From positions 1 through 7,414 of the forward strand of contig JAAZCB010001211.1 of assembly GCA_012513545.1 (NCBI GenBank): 7,414 nt of DNA, in the 5' to 3' direction. Shown here in pieces: positions 6,297-7,414 of this stretch. The translations under genes were made by a program, and so were the position numbers. This DNA comes from Clostridiaceae bacterium. Its GTDB lineage: Bacteria; Bacillota_A; Clostridia; Acetivibrionales; Acetivibrionaceae. The first letter of the stretch is position 1; each line of letters starts with the position of its first letter. Below the pieces are notes generated by a model that saw only the letters and a program-made list of their open reading frames with translations, was not told the origin of the DNA and did not search any database.

Positions 6297-6986
6297 TTGT
6301 TTGAATTTTTAAGAAGAAACAATAAGGGAAGTCTTACAGTTGAAGCGGCGATAATTGTACCTGTTATAATTATGACAATTATTGCACTAATACTGTACGG
6401 CGAATTTTTGTACCAGAAAGCGTATATTCAGACAATAGCAGACAGATCTGCCCAACGTGGAGCTGAAATCTGGAATAATCCTTCAAAGGACATGGTTATG
6501 GCTCAGATTACAAAAGACAGGATGAAGGATGTAAGCTTATACTGGCGTATTTATGGACTGGATTTTGCTAAAAGCGGTAAGGAGTCAAAAATAGAAGAAT
6601 ATGCAAAATATATGCTGAACAAATCAATAATTTTCGGAAAACCACTCAGTATTGAAACAGATGCTGCGATTGCAGAGGATTATATTGTTTATAAGAAAAT
6701 CCGTGTTACAGTTGCAGCTAAATATAAAAACCCAATGGGTAATTTTTTAAGAATTTTCGGTGTACCAAATACAATAGAGATAAAAGCACATTCTGATGCA
6801 ATTATAAATGAACCGGTGGAGTTTATAAGAACAACCGATTTTGCGACAGATGTTGTAAAGGAAATTGATAATAAGGTTTTCAAGGGAAAGGGACAAACAG
6901 TTGTGAGTAATGTGAGGGACGCCGTTTCCAATATCTTTACAAAGCTTAGGGATTTTATGAACAGTAAGAAGAAAGAAGAGGATTGA
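6297..6986 (+). CDS. TadE-like pseudopilin
   Basis: This is the most clearly recognisable pseudopilin in the window. From TTG 6297 (229 residues) it begins with a basic leader (RRNNK), then Gly11-Ser12-Leu-Thr-Val-Glu16, then a hydrophobic helix (about 17-34) starting AAIIVPVIIM. GSLTVEAA with Glu at +5 after Gly is the signature of TadE-like proteins and matches a prepilin-peptidase cleavage site. The helix YIQTIADRSAQRGAEIW continues as a stalk, and the remainder is a mixed extracytoplasmic domain ending in a very basic, Lys-rich tail. NEPVEFIRTTDF near residue 180 resembles a stretch I recall from clostridial TadE-like proteins. In Tad systems TadE and TadF/G are minor subunits needed for pilus assembly. 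TTG 6285 is the alternative start, adding four residues. The stop is 5 bases before the next likely start. Confidence 0.85.
   Translation: MFEFLRRNNKGSLTVEAAIIVPVIIMTIIALILYGEFLYQKAYIQTIADRSAQRGAEIWNNPSKDMVMAQITKDRMKDVSLYWRIYGLDFAKSGKESKIEEYAKYMLNKSIIFGKPLSIETDAAIAEDYIVYKKIRVTVAAKYKNPMGNFLRIFGVPNTIEIKAHSDAIINEPVEFIRTTDFATDVVKEIDNKVFKGKGQTVVSNVRDAVSNIFTKLRDFMNSKKKEED
6976..6981 (+). promoter_or_regulatory. Ribosome-binding site for the GTG start at 6992
   Basis: AAGAGG lies 10 bases before GTG 6992. The in-frame TTG at 6983 would overlap the previous stop codon and sits only 1 base from this site, so it is less likely. Confidence 0.45.
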
Positions 6987-6991
6987 CTAAA

Positions 6992-7414
6992 GTGAGGTAT
7001 TTAAAAAAGGCAGAGGGTGCAATATCAATATTTTTATGCATCATACTGATTTCCGTTATTCTGCTTTCAAGCCTTCTTGTAGAGGGTTCAAGAATGAAGA
7101 CGGCGGAAACCCAGATACAAAGCGCACTTGATAACGCTTCAAAATCAGCTCTGACATGCTATAACAATCTTTTAAAGGATATGTACGGCTTAATGGCTCT
7201 TTCTGATGATGACCCTTCGAAGCTGATGGAAGAGGTATATTATTACCTTGAAAGGAATCTGCAGACTTCTGGAATTGAAGAGCATAGAACAATCAGCGAG
7301 AAGACCCTGGATGAAATAAACGGCTCAGACACAGTCAATGCGATAAAGGATTTCCTGGGTGTTGATTCAAAGGGTGCAAAACCGCCACTGGACTTGTATG
7401 GGTTTGAAATAGAG
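6992..7414 (+). CDS. TadG-like/DUF5702-like membrane-anchored protein, 3' partial
   Basis: The frame is open from GTG 6992 to the window end (141 codons) and the gene continues beyond it. A short basic N-terminus (RYLKKAEG) leads into a hydrophobic helix, AISIFLCIILISVILLSSLL (10-29), followed by VEGSRMKTAETQIQSALDNA, then SKSALTCYNNLLKDMYGLMA. The GAISIFL...LLVEGSR pattern, followed by a helix of small residues with an A/S-L-D-N-A-like stretch, is what I recall for DUF5702-type proteins. These are large TadG-related surface proteins found beside TadE in Firmicute Tad loci. In such proteins the helix anchors a long extracytoplasmic part, which here is only just begun. There is no cleavage Glu at the usual prepilin position. 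No ATG start is available; GTG is preferred over TTG 6983 because of the ribosome-binding site spacing. Confidence 0.7.
   Translation, partial: MRYLKKAEGAISIFLCIILISVILLSSLLVEGSRMKTAETQIQSALDNASKSALTCYNNLLKDMYGLMALSDDDPSKLMEEVYYYLERNLQTSGIEEHRTISEKTLDEINGSDTVNAIKDFLGVDSKGAKPPLDLYGFEIE

Overview
The window is a single dense run of eight co-directional (+ strand) genes with no intergenic space longer than about 56 bases. It reads as part of a Tad-like (tight adherence, type IVc pilus) secretion/pilus-assembly operon. The DNA is AT-rich, the ribosome-binding sites are strong AAGGAGG-type, TTG and GTG starts are likely, and the protein families look like those of low-GC Gram-positives. This points to a Clostridia-type Firmicute; a Ruminiclostridium/Acetivibrio-like source is a guess from general resemblance. 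There is no sign of outer-membrane components (secretin RcpA, RcpC), which fits a monoderm cell.

Layout. Positions 1-1808 hold a CpaF/TadA-type secretion ATPase whose 5' end lies outside the window. Positions 1801-3807 hold one long membrane protein that appears to fuse TadB- and TadC-like platform subunits. Next come four proteins with a single N-terminal membrane anchor and an extracytoplasmic domain (3828-4286, 4306-4743, 4758-5294, 5281-6240). The first two look like diverged paralogues, and the fourth ends in a Cys/His cluster resembling an Ada-like zinc-binding fold. They are followed by a TadE-like pseudopilin (6297-6986) and the 5' part of a TadG-like/DUF5702-like anchored protein (6992 to window end). 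No RNA genes, CRISPR arrays, insertion sequences or convincing terminators were seen.

How the genes fit together (inference from the Tad family). The cytoplasmic ATPase would power the inner platform (the TadB-TadC fusion). The platform would move or assemble the small membrane-anchored pseudopilin-like proteins, with TadE/TadG-like minor subunits, across the single membrane. Overlapping or closely spaced start and stop codons (8-base and 14-base overlaps, 5 to 20-base gaps) suggest translational coupling and one transcript. No major Flp pilin, prepilin peptidase (TadV/CpaA) or TadZ gene is in the window; if present, they lie outside it.

The main points of interest are the TadB-TadC fusion with an inserted outside loop, the atypical catalytic motifs of the ATPase, the paralogous pair of small anchored proteins, and the metal-binding-like tail on the 319-residue protein. 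Everything here is read by eye; no database search was run.
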